From contig JBBDLF010000013.1 of NCBI GenBank assembly GCA_040879025.1, positions 65,461 through 129,460 of the forward strand: 64,000 nucleotides of DNA, in the 5' to 3' direction. The notes beneath the pieces are model-generated. The model saw nothing but the letters and a program-made list of their open reading frames with translations. It searched no databases and was not told the DNA's origin. Made by a program: the position numbers and the translations under genes. Numbering within the stretch: position 1 is the stretch's first letter; every line of letters starts with the position of its first letter. Positions 34,853 to 44,179 of this stretch are shown here, piece after piece. The DNA is from JBBDLF01 sp040879025 (GTDB taxonomy: Bacteria > Pseudomonadota > Gammaproteobacteria > Pseudomonadales > Pseudohongiellaceae).

Positions 34853-35488
34853 ATGATCGAGCTAACCGGCGACATTCCTTTTTTGTGGCGACTAAGCGCC
34901 GAATCGAACGACGGTTTCTGTGCCGTAGCCATGGTTGTTCCCTACCAGGTCGATGACAACAAGAAAGATCTCACGATCGAAACCAGTGTGGTGAGCCTGT
35001 CTTCCGACAGCACGCGTTCTGAACAGGACGAAATGCTGGAATGGAATCAGGAGGACATTAACCTGTTTTTGAGACTCGTGAATCAGACCCAGTACAGCAG
35101 GAACCTGCCTGTGAACGACACCGTCCGAATTGACCTCACCGACCCCTCCATTATAGAGATTATTCATGTAGTGGCCGCAGCCGGCTTTGGTATGGCTTTT
35201 GCCTCGTGTGGCGCATTGCGTGCCTCCAACGGTCGCTACCCCACTCATCTCTGCGAAGTAGGTAGCTTCGCTTCGCTGAACGCGGTCAGCGGTTTTGTCC
35301 GTTGTGTTGTCGTGGACGTGGAGGAAGAGGACGTAGTCTGCGTACTGCTGGACGATATTGATATCCGTTCCGGGAATGAATACGACCGCCTGTCGCGTCA
35401 TGATCTTTTGATGGTCAAACGGGAAGATGTTCTCCATCCGGAGTTTGCGGATCATAACCAACGCCCTGATTCAGCCAGACTGCACTGA
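34853..35488 (+). CDS. Cytoplasmic protein of unknown function
   Basis: This is a 211-residue acidic protein without signal or membrane segments. It is rich in short beta-strand-like stretches (VRCVVVDVEEEDVVCVLLDDID) and has a glycine-rich turn (AAAGFGMAFASCGALRAS). No family or catalytic motif was recognised. AGGAG seven bases upstream supports the ATG, and a plausible promoter precedes it. It converges on the CysN-CysC fusion with nine bases between the stops. It is transcribed away from the DnaA-box spacer. Confidence 0.7.
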   Translation: MIELTGDIPFLWRLSAESNDGFCAVAMVVPYQVDDNKKDLTIETSVVSLSSDSTRSEQDEMLEWNQEDINLFLRLVNQTQYSRNLPVNDTVRIDLTDPSIIEIIHVVAAAGFGMAFASCGALRASNGRYPTHLCEVGSFASLNAVSGFVRCVVVDVEEEDVVCVLLDDIDIRSGNEYDRLSRHDLLMVKREDVLHPEFADHNQRPDSARLH

Positions 35489-35497
35489 TTAACCGGA

Positions 35498-36751
35498 CTA
35501 AGCAGATCCCGGTTTGCCTCCCGTTCCAAGCAGGTATTCGACAATTTCCCGCGCCGCTTCGCTGGCTGACAAGCTGGGTGTATGAATATGGACTTCGGCA
35601 TTCTGCGGAGGTTCATAGGGACTGTCGAGGCCTGTAAAGTTACTGATCCGGCCCTGCCTGGCCTTACGGTACAGACCTTTCGGATCGCGTTGCTCGCAGA
35701 GTTCCAGCGGCGTATCGACAAACACTTCAATAAATTCCCCGTCATCAAACAGTGAGCGCGCCAACCGGCGTTCAGACTGAAACGGAGAAATAAAACTGGT
35801 TATTACGATCAGCCCGGCGTCGACCATCAGTTTGGCCGCTTCCGCGACGCGCCGGATATTTTCCACGCGATCGGCATCGGTAAATCCAAGATCCCTGTTC
35901 AGACCATGTCGCACATTGTCCCCATCGAGAAGGTAGGAATGTTTACCGGCGTCGATCAACTTTTTCTCCACCAGGTTGGCGATGGTTGATTTACCAGAGG
36001 CTGACAAGCCTGTCAGCCAGATTACCCGGGGCAGCTGGCGTTTCATGGCGGCCCGGGCGGTCTTGTCGACTTCCAGAGCTTGCCAGTGAACATTGGTCGC
36101 ACGCCGCAGGCTGAAGTGCAGGTACACCTGCCCGAGTAAGTCGCCGTTCACACGATCGATAATCGTGAAATAACTGGTTGCCGGAACGCGGTCGTAACTG
36201 TCGAAGACAATATCACTCGTTGTGGAAAGGTTACAGATTCCGGTTTCGCCCTGTTTCAGCGTCGACGCCGGCAGAGAGTTTCCCTGTTCAGCCTGTATTC
36301 GGCGCTTGAGTCGGGTAATGGTTACCTCGGTAGTGCCGTGCCCCAGTTTTAACAGATACTCTCTTCCCGGCAATAGTTCCTGCTCGGACAGCCATTCGAC
36401 GGTAGCTTCAAATTGGTCGCTTACCTGCGGTCGTTCATCCGGTCCTGAAAGAATGTCTCCTGGCGCTATATTGGCGAACTCTTCCAGGCTGAGGCTGGGC
36501 GAAGTACCCGCCGAGGCAGTTTGCTGACCACGACCTTCCAGTGTGATGCCCGCTATTGTTACCGGTTTGGCTCCGGGCAATGCAATCAGGCGATCACCCG
36601 CACGGATATTACCGGCGGCGATCAGGCCGGTAACCAGCAACCGTGTGTTGGCTTCGGCCAGTACCCGCTGAACAATGAATCGCAAAGGCGCTCTGGAATC
36701 CGCGGCGGGTGTCCCGCGAAGCGGGTCGAACTGCTCTTCAGAATCCTGCAA
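35498..36751 (-). CDS. cysC: Adenylylsulfate kinase (CysC) fused to CysN beta-barrel domains, GTPase domain absent
   Basis: This is a 417-residue protein. Residues about 20-225 correspond to the two EF-Tu-like beta-barrel domains that follow the GTPase in CysN (LRFIVQRVLAEANTRLL, AGDRLIALPGAKPVTI, QVYLHFSLRRATNVHWQ). Residues 235-410 are a complete APS kinase: P-loop GLSASGKST (248-256), DGDNVRHGL (276-284), and ITSFISPF with VFVDTPLELCEQRDPKGLY. APS kinase makes PAPS from APS and ATP. Normal CysN-CysC fusions are about 620-650 residues and start with a GTP-binding domain; here an acyl-CoA dehydrogenase gene ends 60 bases upstream, so that domain is truly absent locally. The start is TTG with GAGGA upstream. 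No cysD is in the window. Confidence 0.88.
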   Translation of the reverse strand: MQDSEEQFDPLRGTPAADSRAPLRFIVQRVLAEANTRLLVTGLIAAGNIRAGDRLIALPGAKPVTIAGITLEGRGQQTASAGTSPSLSLEEFANIAPGDILSGPDERPQVSDQFEATVEWLSEQELLPGREYLLKLGHGTTEVTITRLKRRIQAEQGNSLPASTLKQGETGICNLSTTSDIVFDSYDRVPATSYFTIIDRVNGDLLGQVYLHFSLRRATNVHWQALEVDKTARAAMKRQLPRVIWLTGLSASGKSTIANLVEKKLIDAGKHSYLLDGDNVRHGLNRDLGFTDADRVENIRRVAEAAKLMVDAGLIVITSFISPFQSERRLARSLFDDGEFIEVFVDTPLELCEQRDPKGLYRKARQGRISNFTGLDSPYEPPQNAEVHIHTPSLSASEAAREIVEYLLGTGGKPGSA

Positions 36752-36811
36752 TGGTTGTTCCTCGCTCTTTCTTCTTGATGTTGCCTGCCTTCCCTTCGTG
36801 TGCGCTGTTTT

Positions 36812-37972
36812 TCAACTGCGCTGGTTGAATCGGCGGCCGGTCAGCGCCGCGGCGATATTGATTTTCTGAATATCAATAGTACCACCGGCAATGCCCCAGC
36901 CCCAGCCATCACGAAATTTTTGTTCGATCGGATAACCCTGCGAGTAACCATAAGCTCCCATCAATTGCATGGCCTTGCCGGTAACGTCTCTGACCATCTG
37001 ATTGGCGAAGCACTTCGCCGTGGAACTGTCCAGTACCGAAGGCAAGCCCTGGTCGGCATTGACCACCGCCCGGTATAACAACAGCCTGGCCGCGTCGAGT
37101 TGCATTTTCATTTCCGCCAACTGCAACTGGACGGCCTGAAAATCCACAATCGGTTTGCCAAATTGCCGACGTTGCTGCGCGTACTCCAGAACATAGTCGA
37201 ATGCAGACTGAGCAATGGCGAGTGACATGGTGGTGTTACCGCACCGTTCCAGGTCAAATGCCTGCATCAATTTGCCGAAACCGCCGGCGGGCACAATGAG
37301 GTTTTCCCGGGGGACCACCACATTGTCAAATGACATATCGGCGCTGCTGATGCCACGGAAGCCCATGTGATTTTCACGTTTACCGAAACTGAGCCCGGCC
37401 GCTTCCTTTTCCACCAGCACCGCGCCAATACCGCGAGCACCCGGTTGATCCGACAAGCGACAGTACACGACATAGGCTTCGGCATGGCCGGCTCCTGAAC
37501 ACCAGCGCTTTGATCCGTTCAGAATCAAACCTTCGTCTCCCTCCCGGGCTGTGGTGCGCAGATCGGTCAGTGCGGAACCCGCGTCGGGTTCCGACATGGC
37601 TACCGCGACAACTATCTCTCCGCTGCATACCCGCGGTAGAATATGCCGCCGGAGGGGTTCCGGGGCGAAATGAGAAAGCGCCAGACTTGGTCCAAAGCAA
37701 GACTCAAAAACAGGAAATGCTACCGCGGGGGAAATCCGGGCGATTTCCTCCAGCACCAGCACGGCGTCCAGGTGAGTGAGACCGGCCCCCCCGTAGCGGG
37801 TTTCGATATTGATACCGAGAAATCCCATGGTGGCGAAAAGCTGCCGTGTCTCCACCGATAGCGGAATACCGGTTGTCTCGATTTCCCTGGCAATTTCCGG
37901 CAATTCCTTCAGCGCGAATTTGCGCGCCGAAGCCTGCAGTGCCTGTTGCTGTTCATTTAAGGTAAAATCCAT
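36812..37972 (-). CDS. Acyl-CoA dehydrogenase
   Basis: This 386-residue flavoenzyme introduces a 2,3-double bond into acyl-CoA and passes electrons to ETF. The ATG at 37972 (MDFTLNEQQQALQ) is chosen over a frame extending to 38041, which would run into the prfC start. FAD-binding text (VVAVAMSEPDAGSALTDLRTTA, WCSGAGHAEAYVVY) and the C-terminal signature QLMGAYGYSQGYPIEQKFRDG are present. Substrate length is unknown. It diverges from prfC over 53 bases and is followed on the same strand by the CysN-CysC fusion gene, with no obvious functional link. Confidence 0.92.
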   Translation of the reverse strand: MDFTLNEQQQALQASARKFALKELPEIAREIETTGIPLSVETRQLFATMGFLGINIETRYGGAGLTHLDAVLVLEEIARISPAVAFPVFESCFGPSLALSHFAPEPLRRHILPRVCSGEIVVAVAMSEPDAGSALTDLRTTAREGDEGLILNGSKRWCSGAGHAEAYVVYCRLSDQPGARGIGAVLVEKEAAGLSFGKRENHMGFRGISSADMSFDNVVVPRENLIVPAGGFGKLMQAFDLERCGNTTMSLAIAQSAFDYVLEYAQQRRQFGKPIVDFQAVQLQLAEMKMQLDAARLLLYRAVVNADQGLPSVLDSSTAKCFANQMVRDVTGKAMQLMGAYGYSQGYPIEQKFRDGWGWGIAGGTIDIQKINIAAALTGRRFNQRS

Positions 37973-38025
37973 CGTTTCCAGTTCCCCGGGCAGCGGCGTC
38001 AGTTCTAAGGAGTTTTTCGTATAGT

Positions 38026-39612
38026 ATGAATAATGCAGCATTACTGGAAGAGATCAGGCAACGCCGCGTGCTGGCCATCATATCGCACCCGGACGCCGGG
38101 AAAACCACGATTACGGAAAAACTGCTGCTATTCGGTAAACTGATCCAGATTGCGGGAATGGTCAAGGGTAAAAAAACAACCCGGCACGCCACCTCCGACT
38201 GGATGACCATGGAGCAGCAACGCGGTATCTCGGTCACCTCGTCGGTTATGCAGTTTCCGTATCGGGACCGCATGGTCAATCTGCTCGACACTCCGGGTCA
38301 TGAAGATTTCTCCGAAGACACCTACCGCGTACTCACGGCGGTCGACTCCGCATTGATGGTGGTGGATGGCGCGAAGGGGGTCGAGGAACGCACCATCAAA
38401 CTGATGGAGGTGTGCCGGCTGCGGGACACACCAATTTTTACCTTCGTCAATAAAATGGACAGGGATATTATTGATCCGGTTCAGTTGCTGGATGAAATCG
38501 AGAACGTGCTCAAAATCCGTTGTGCTCCTGTCTACTGGCCTATGGGCATGGGCAAGTTTTTTCACGGCATTTACAACCTGTACACCGACAGCCTGCACGT
38601 CTATCAACCAGGGCAAGGCAGCCGGATCCCGGACGATGTGCGGATTCAGGGTCTGGACAGCGATGAGGCACGCTCGCTGCTGGGGGACGAGCATGAACAA
38701 CTGGTGGAGGAAATTGAGCTGGTCAGAGGGGCGAGCAACCAGTTTGATCTTGATGAATACCTGGCCGGCCGCATGACGCCCGTCTACTTCGGCACCGCGT
38801 TGGGAAATTTCGGCGTGCGCGAAATGCTGGATGATTTTGTGCAACGGGCCCCCGCGCCACGCGACCGGGACGCCGATCTGCGCACTGTCGGTGCGGAGGA
38901 GGGGGAATTCAGCGGATTTGTGTTCAAGATCCAGGCCAATATGGACCCCAACCACCGGGACCGTATCGCGTTTCTGCGTATTTGTTCCGGCGATTACCGA
39001 AAAGGGATGAAGATGCATCATACCCGTCTGGACAAAGGGGTGAAGATAACCGATGCGGTCACGTTTCTGGCCGGTGAACGGGAACACGCCGAACGAGCCG
39101 TTTCAGGAGATATTATCGGTCTTCACAATCACGGCACTATCCAGATCGGAGACACGTTTACCACCGGTGAAGTGTTCAGGTTTACTGGTATTCCTCATTT
39201 CGCCCCGGAGCTGTTCCGCCGCATACGACTGAAGGATCCGCTGAAAACCAAGCAGCTTCAAAAAGGCCTGACCCAGCTTTCCGAAGAAGGCTCTACCCAG
39301 GTATTTCTACCACTCAAAAACAACGACCTGATTGTCGGAGCCGTAGGGGTACTGCAGTTCGAGGTGGTAGCGTTCCGTTTGCAGGATGAATACAAGGTGG
39401 ATTGCATCTATGAACCGGTGAACGTCCAGCTGGCCCGTTGGGTCACCAGTGAGAACAAGACAAAGCTGGCCGAGTTTCGAAAAAAGGCGCATGACAACCT
39501 CGCCATTGACGCCGGCGATCACCTTACCTATCTCGCGCCAAGCCGGGTTAACCTTTCACTGATGGAAGAGCGATGGCCTGACATTCAATTCCATAAGACC
39601 AGAGAGCACTAG
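38026..39612 (+). CDS. prfC: Peptide chain release factor 3
   Basis: This 528-residue translational GTPase removes RF1/RF2 from the ribosome after peptide release. The G-domain motifs are intact: SHPDAGKTT (G1), the RF3-type switch text RHATSDWMTMEQQRGISVTSS, DTPGHEDFSEDTYR (G3) and FVNKMDRDI (G4). The C-terminal part (VFLPLKNNDLIVGAVGVLQFEVVAFRL) is typical RF3. The length is the same as in E. coli (529). It shares a 53-base divergent promoter region with the acyl-CoA dehydrogenase. The tgt operon begins 62 bases downstream. Confidence 0.96.
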   Translation: MNNAALLEEIRQRRVLAIISHPDAGKTTITEKLLLFGKLIQIAGMVKGKKTTRHATSDWMTMEQQRGISVTSSVMQFPYRDRMVNLLDTPGHEDFSEDTYRVLTAVDSALMVVDGAKGVEERTIKLMEVCRLRDTPIFTFVNKMDRDIIDPVQLLDEIENVLKIRCAPVYWPMGMGKFFHGIYNLYTDSLHVYQPGQGSRIPDDVRIQGLDSDEARSLLGDEHEQLVEEIELVRGASNQFDLDEYLAGRMTPVYFGTALGNFGVREMLDDFVQRAPAPRDRDADLRTVGAEEGEFSGFVFKIQANMDPNHRDRIAFLRICSGDYRKGMKMHHTRLDKGVKITDAVTFLAGEREHAERAVSGDIIGLHNHGTIQIGDTFTTGEVFRFTGIPHFAPELFRRIRLKDPLKTKQLQKGLTQLSEEGSTQVFLPLKNNDLIVGAVGVLQFEVVAFRLQDEYKVDCIYEPVNVQLARWVTSENKTKLAEFRKKAHDNLAIDAGDHLTYLAPSRVNLSLMEERWPDIQFHKTREH

Positions 39613-39637
39613 CAATGATCGGGACATCAGTAATCAA

Positions 39638-39664
39638 CGTTCCAGAATCACGGGCGATGGAACG
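39638..39664. repeat. Inverted repeat before tgt
   Basis: Perfect 7-base arms CGTTCCA (39638-39644) and TGGAACG (39658-39664) lie 10 bases before the tgt start. In RNA this hairpin would sit next to the ribosome binding site. It has no T-tract. A role in control is only a suggestion. Confidence 0.45.
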
Positions 39665-39674
39665 GTAACCGACT

Positions 39675-40784
39675 ATGGAGTTCAAATTAAAGCTGACTGA
39701 CGGCCAGGCGAGGCGCGGTACCCTGTCATTCACACGCGGCGAGGTGCAAACCCCCGCATTCATGCCGGTCGGCACCTACGGCAGTGTCAAGGGTCTGAAT
39801 CCGGAACAGATTCTGGCCACCGGCGCCGAAATCATTCTGGGCAATACCTTTCATCTCATGCTGAGACCAGGAACCGGCATTATCCGGCGTCATGGTGACT
39901 TGCATGACTTTATGGGCTGGAATAAACCGATACTGACCGACTCAGGCGGTTTTCAGGTATTCAGCCTGGGAAAGATGCGGCAGATCAGTGAGCAAGGGGT
40001 CAGGTTCAGATCTCCGATTGACGGTGACGAGGTTTTCCTCGACCCCGAGACCTCCATCAAAGTGCAACAGGATCTGGGCGCTGACATTATTATGGTGTTT
40101 GATGAGTGCACCCCGTACCCGGTTGCCGAGAAAGTGGCGGCGGAGTCGATGGAACTGTCGCTGCGCTGGGCGCGGCGTTGCAAACAGGCTCATGAGGATC
40201 ATCGGTCGGCACTGTTCGGCATTGTACAAGGCGGGATGTTCACGCATTTGCGGGAACGATCGCTGAACGAACTGGCAGAAATCGGTTTTGACGGTTATGC
40301 CATAGGCGGCTTGTCGGTCGGCGAACCCAAGACGGAAATGCAGGCGATCGTAGAACACATCACCGAACGTCTGCCGGCACAGCAGCCCCGTTATCTGATG
40401 GGAGTAGGAACGCCTGAGGACATCATTCACGCGGTAATGCGGGGTATCGACATGTTCGATTGCGTCATGCCCACACGCAACGCCCGCAATGCGCACCTGT
40501 ATACGTCGCGTGGGCTATTACGGCTGCGTAATGCCCGGTATCGCGATGACACTGGCCCGCTGGATGAGGCCTGCGCCTGTTACACTTGTCGTCATTTCAG
40601 TCGAGCGTATCTGCATCATCTGGACAAATGCAGGGAAATACTGGGCTCTCAGTTGAATACGGTTCATAATCTGCATTTCTATCAGAGCCTGATGGCAGGA
40701 TTGCGTCAGGCTATGGAACAGGGTAGATTGGGCGCCTTTGCGCGGCAGTTTACCGCTTCCCAGCAGGAATTGGCGGGCGGGTAG
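39675..40784 (+). CDS. tgt: tRNA-guanine transglycosylase
   Basis: This 369-residue cytoplasmic enzyme exchanges guanine-34 for preQ1 in GUN-anticodon tRNAs, a step of queuosine synthesis. The catalytic aspartate (Asp89) lies in ILTDSGGFQVFSLGK; the nucleophile region is GIDMFDCVMPTRNARNAHL, and the zinc site is CACYTCRHFSRAYLHHL. Length and motifs are standard. It begins the conserved tgt-yajC-secD-secF string. The usual upstream partner queA is not here; prfC is in its place. Confidence 0.97.
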   Translation: MEFKLKLTDGQARRGTLSFTRGEVQTPAFMPVGTYGSVKGLNPEQILATGAEIILGNTFHLMLRPGTGIIRRHGDLHDFMGWNKPILTDSGGFQVFSLGKMRQISEQGVRFRSPIDGDEVFLDPETSIKVQQDLGADIIMVFDECTPYPVAEKVAAESMELSLRWARRCKQAHEDHRSALFGIVQGGMFTHLRERSLNELAEIGFDGYAIGGLSVGEPKTEMQAIVEHITERLPAQQPRYLMGVGTPEDIIHAVMRGIDMFDCVMPTRNARNAHLYTSRGLLRLRNARYRDDTGPLDEACACYTCRHFSRAYLHHLDKCREILGSQLNTVHNLHFYQSLMAGLRQAMEQGRLGAFARQFTASQQELAGG

Positions 40785-40919
40785 GCTTGAAAACCGGAGC
40801 AAGCCCCCAATCTAATCCCTCTGTGCATTCCCGGCGGCCAGTGTGCTTTCGTTGAATCTTCATTAACAGTTCAGGAAGTGAAGCCCGTCTCCACCCCTGC
40901 CCAGAACCGAGGTTACAGT

Positions 40920-41246
40920 ATGGACTTTTTCTTCAGTACCGCTTATGCGCAGGAGCCGGCAGGCGCTCCAAGCGCTACGTTCAATCTGATTTTTCTGGGC
41001 GGCATGGTATTGCTGTTCTATTTTATCCTCTGGCGCCCCCAGTCGAAACGCGCCAAGGAGCACCGTGAGCTGATGGCGGCGATCTCCAAGGGTGATGAAA
41101 TCATGACGTCCGGAGGTTTGCTGGGAAAGGTCACCAAAGTCAGTGATGATTATATCGCGGTGCAGGTGGCCGACGGCGTCGAGTTGAAGTTGCAGAAATC
41201 CTCCGTCGCCGCGGCTCTCCCCAAGGGTACCATAAGCAAGATATAA
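40920..41246 (+). CDS. yajC: YajC, Sec translocon accessory subunit
   Basis: This 108-residue inner-membrane protein has a short N-terminus (MDFFFSTAYAQEPAG), one transmembrane helix (FNLIFLGGMVLLFYFILWRPQSKRAKEH) and a cytoplasmic domain (GDEIMTSGGLLGKVTKVSDDYIAVQVADGVELKLQK). It binds SecDF and YidC. The ATG at 40920 is chosen because GAGG lies nine bases upstream and the length matches the family; an upstream GTG at 40878 would add 14 residues. It lies between tgt and secD as usual. Confidence 0.96.
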   Translation: MDFFFSTAYAQEPAGAPSATFNLIFLGGMVLLFYFILWRPQSKRAKEHRELMAAISKGDEIMTSGGLLGKVTKVSDDYIAVQVADGVELKLQKSSVAAALPKGTISKI

Positions 41247-41302
41247 GACTTCCTGCCGCCTGCGGATCAGTTGGCGGCGCGATTCACAAATGTGGTGAAG
41301 AC

Positions 41303-43189
41303 ATGTTAAACCGGTACCCAGCGTGGAAAAATATTCTTATCCTCGTTATCGTACTTCTCGGCCTGGTTTATGCGGCGCCGAATCTCTATCCCGATGATCC
41401 GGCGATACAGGTTTCTCACGAAACCGGGGCCATGAATGTTGGTGATCTTGCGGTGATTACCACAGCGCTGGAAGCCGCCGGTGTCGAATTTTTCGGCGAG
41501 GAACTGCTGGAAAGCGGCGCGCTTGTGCGCCTGGCGGGTAGTGAAGCACAGTTGCGGGCGAAAACTGCGGTGGAGCAGGCGTTGGGGAATGACTATATCG
41601 TAGCCCTGAATCTGGCTCCGACCACACCCGGCTGGATGCAGGCCATCGGCGGCAACAAGATGAATCTGGGTCTCGACCTGCAGGGGGGTGTTCATTTCCT
41701 GATGGAAGTGGATCAGCAAGCAGCAATCGAACGCCGCATGGAAGACAATCTCAGTAATATTCGCAGCCAGTTGCGGGATGCCAGAATCCGGTCCCGTGCG
41801 ATCGAAATGGTAGCGAACGACCACATTGAAGTCAGGTTTGACGATGAGGCGACCCGTGCCGATGCGCGGTCAGAGCTTCGGGATGCATTCCCCGAACTGT
41901 TGATTCAAAACCGGCAACAGCGAGACCAGTATATTCTGGATATGCTGCTCACCGAGGAAACTCAGCTACAGATTCAGCAGGATACGCTGCAGGCCAACAG
42001 AACCACTTTGATGAACCGGGTGGATGCACTCGGAGTGGCGGAGCCTACCGTCCGTCAGCAGGGAAGCGACCGTATCGTTGTGGAGTTGCCTGGCGTACAG
42101 GACCCGGCCCAGGCCATTCGCATACTTCAGCGAATCGCCACGCTGGAATTTCATCTTGAGGCACAGCCTGGAGCACCTTCACTGTCGTATGAATCCTACG
42201 ACTATCAGGGAATCCCGGTGAACGTGGACAATGAAGTTATCCTGCAGGGTGATCGCATCAGTAACGCGCGTTCCACTCTGGACCAGAGCGGGCTGCCCCA
42301 GGTTGCCATCAGTCTGGATGCACAGGGTGGTCAGCAGATAAACCGCGTGACCCGTGACAATGTCGGCCGCTTGATGGATATTCTGCTTATTGAAACCAAG
42401 TCGCGCACCAACACCGTGCTCAACGAAGCGGGAGAGCCTGTGGAGGAAACGGAATTTTTTGAAGAGGCGCGGCTTATCAGTCACGCTGTTATCAGACAGC
42501 CATTGGGTCGTGAGTTTGTCATCACCGGGCTGACCGCGAGAGAAGCCAACGATCTCTCGATTCTGATTCGGTCCGGGTCGCTGGCCGCTCCGATGACTAT
42601 TGTTGAGCAATCAGTCATCGGCCCTTCCATGGGCAGGGAGAACCTCGACAAGGGTATTCTTGCGGTTCAGGTTGCCTCGCTGCTGGTGATACTTTTCATG
42701 GTTGCCTACTACCGGGTGTTCGGCCTGATCGCCAATGCGGCGCTGATCATGAATATCCTGTTGATTTTCGCCATTCTCTCATCCGTACTGCCCGCCACTC
42801 TGACGCTGCCGGGGATTTTCGGCATCGTGTTGATCGTCGGTATGGCGGTGGACGCCAATGTGCTTATTTTTACGCGAATCAGGGAGGAACTGGCGGCGGG
42901 GCTGCCCCCGCAACAGGCTATTAACGCCGGCTATGACCGTGCGTTTACCACGATTCTCGATTCAAACCTGACCACGTTCCTGGTAGCCGTGGTGTTGTTC
43001 AGCATCGGCACGGGCCCGGTGAAGGGCTTTGCCGTAACGCTGATGATCGGGATTATGACCTCGATGTTTACCGCCATTTTGGGGACCAGGGCGATTGTCA
43101 ACCTCGTTTATGGAGGCAAGCGCTCATTACAGAAGCTGTCCATCGGCACCGAGAAATTCCAGCAGGCTGTGGAGGACGCCAAATCATGA
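41303..43189 (+). CDS. secD: SecD, protein translocase subunit
   Basis: This 628-residue RND-family membrane protein uses the proton gradient to help release exported proteins on the periplasmic side. One N-terminal helix (ILILVIVLLGLVYAAPNLYP) is followed by a large periplasmic region starting at NLGLDLQGGVHFLMEVD, and by five C-terminal helices containing GIVLIVGMAVDANVLIFTRIREEL. These are the conserved SecD blocks. The stop overlaps the secF start by four bases, so the pair is translationally coupled. Confidence 0.97.
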   Translation: MLNRYPAWKNILILVIVLLGLVYAAPNLYPDDPAIQVSHETGAMNVGDLAVITTALEAAGVEFFGEELLESGALVRLAGSEAQLRAKTAVEQALGNDYIVALNLAPTTPGWMQAIGGNKMNLGLDLQGGVHFLMEVDQQAAIERRMEDNLSNIRSQLRDARIRSRAIEMVANDHIEVRFDDEATRADARSELRDAFPELLIQNRQQRDQYILDMLLTEETQLQIQQDTLQANRTTLMNRVDALGVAEPTVRQQGSDRIVVELPGVQDPAQAIRILQRIATLEFHLEAQPGAPSLSYESYDYQGIPVNVDNEVILQGDRISNARSTLDQSGLPQVAISLDAQGGQQINRVTRDNVGRLMDILLIETKSRTNTVLNEAGEPVEETEFFEEARLISHAVIRQPLGREFVITGLTAREANDLSILIRSGSLAAPMTIVEQSVIGPSMGRENLDKGILAVQVASLLVILFMVAYYRVFGLIANAALIMNILLIFAILSSVLPATLTLPGIFGIVLIVGMAVDANVLIFTRIREELAAGLPPQQAINAGYDRAFTTILDSNLTTFLVAVVLFSIGTGPVKGFAVTLMIGIMTSMFTAILGTRAIVNLVYGGKRSLQKLSIGTEKFQQAVEDAKS

Positions 43190-44151
43190 CCACGCTGACG
43201 CTGCTTCAGAACGAAATAGATTTTATGGGCAAGCGCGTCATTGCGGGATTTATTTCGACCGCTTTGGTGGTGATTTCTATCGGTTCACTGGCGTTTAATT
43301 CACTGCAATTCGGCCTGGATTTTACCAGCGGCACATCCATTCGCCTGGAGTACGCCGACCCGGTTTCTATCCCTGAGGTGAATGAAACACTGAATGCCAG
43401 CGGGTTTCCCGATGCGGTCGTGGTCTCCTTCGGCACGGAGCGGGATATCCGCATTATATTGCCTGTCAACGAAGAAGTGCCCGAGGCTGAACAGGCCACC
43501 CGGGCGGCCACTCTGGGTGATGAGATTGCGGCACTGCTGGAGGCGACGAGTGGCTCGGATATCACGGTACTTGGTTCTGATTATGTCAGCGCCAAGGTAG
43601 GCGCGGAACTGGCGGAACAGGGGGGGCTGGGACTGCTCGTGGCGCTCGGTATCGTACTCATCTATATCGCGGTGCGTTTCCAATACAAGTTTGCCCTTGG
43701 CGCGGTTGCGGCACTGGGCCACGATGTGATTATCACGCTGGGTATATTTTCCGTGTTTCGAATGGAATTTGACCTGACTGTTTTGGCGGCGTTACTCGCC
43801 ATCATCGGTTATTCACTGAATGACACGATCGTGGTTTTTGACCGTATCCGCGAAAATTTCCGGCGTATGCGAAGGGGAACTCCCACGCAGATGATGAATG
43901 CTTCGCTCAATCAGACTTTGAGCCGGACGGTCATTACCTCCTTCACCACGTTGCTGGTATTGATGGCAATGCTGGTTTTTGGCGGTGATGCCGTGAGCGG
44001 ATTCGCCATCGCACTGACCATCGGTGTGGTTGTCGGAACCTACTCCTCCATTTATGTGGCCGCCAACGTAGCTCTGTCCCTGAACGTGACAAAAGAGGAT
44101 CTGGCTTTGCCGGTCAAGCCGGACCCCGAAGTGGAGAACAGTCTTCCCTAG
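43186..44151 (+). CDS. secF: SecF, protein translocase subunit
   Basis: This 321-residue partner of SecD has six transmembrane helices. The first periplasmic motif FGLDFTSGTSIRLEY and the later GYSLNDTIVVFDRIRENFRRMR with LSRTVITSFTTLLVL are the SecF signatures. The ATG sits inside the secD stop (ATGA). The gene ends 28 bases before the convergent panP stop, a gap with a small direct repeat and no clear terminator. Confidence 0.97.
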   Translation: MTTLTLLQNEIDFMGKRVIAGFISTALVVISIGSLAFNSLQFGLDFTSGTSIRLEYADPVSIPEVNETLNASGFPDAVVVSFGTERDIRIILPVNEEVPEAEQATRAATLGDEIAALLEATSGSDITVLGSDYVSAKVGAELAEQGGLGLLVALGIVLIYIAVRFQYKFALGAVAALGHDVIITLGIFSVFRMEFDLTVLAALLAIIGYSLNDTIVVFDRIRENFRRMRRGTPTQMMNASLNQTLSRTVITSFTTLLVLMAMLVFGGDAVSGFAIALTIGVVVGTYSSIYVAANVALSLNVTKEDLALPVKPDPEVENSLP

Positions 44152-44153
44152 TA

Positions 44154-44178
44154 TCCTGGAGTTAGTGTCCTGGAGTTA
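44154..44178. repeat. 11-bp direct repeat between secF and panP stops
   Basis: TCCTGGAGTTA occurs at 44154-44164 and 44168-44178 (period 14) and fills nearly the whole 28-base space between the two convergent stops. Confidence 0.85.
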
Positions 44179-44179
44179 T

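Noticed and set aside
38128..39087. 319-residue minus-strand frame opposite prfC
   Set aside because: It is antisense to a highly conserved translation factor and reflects codon bias only.
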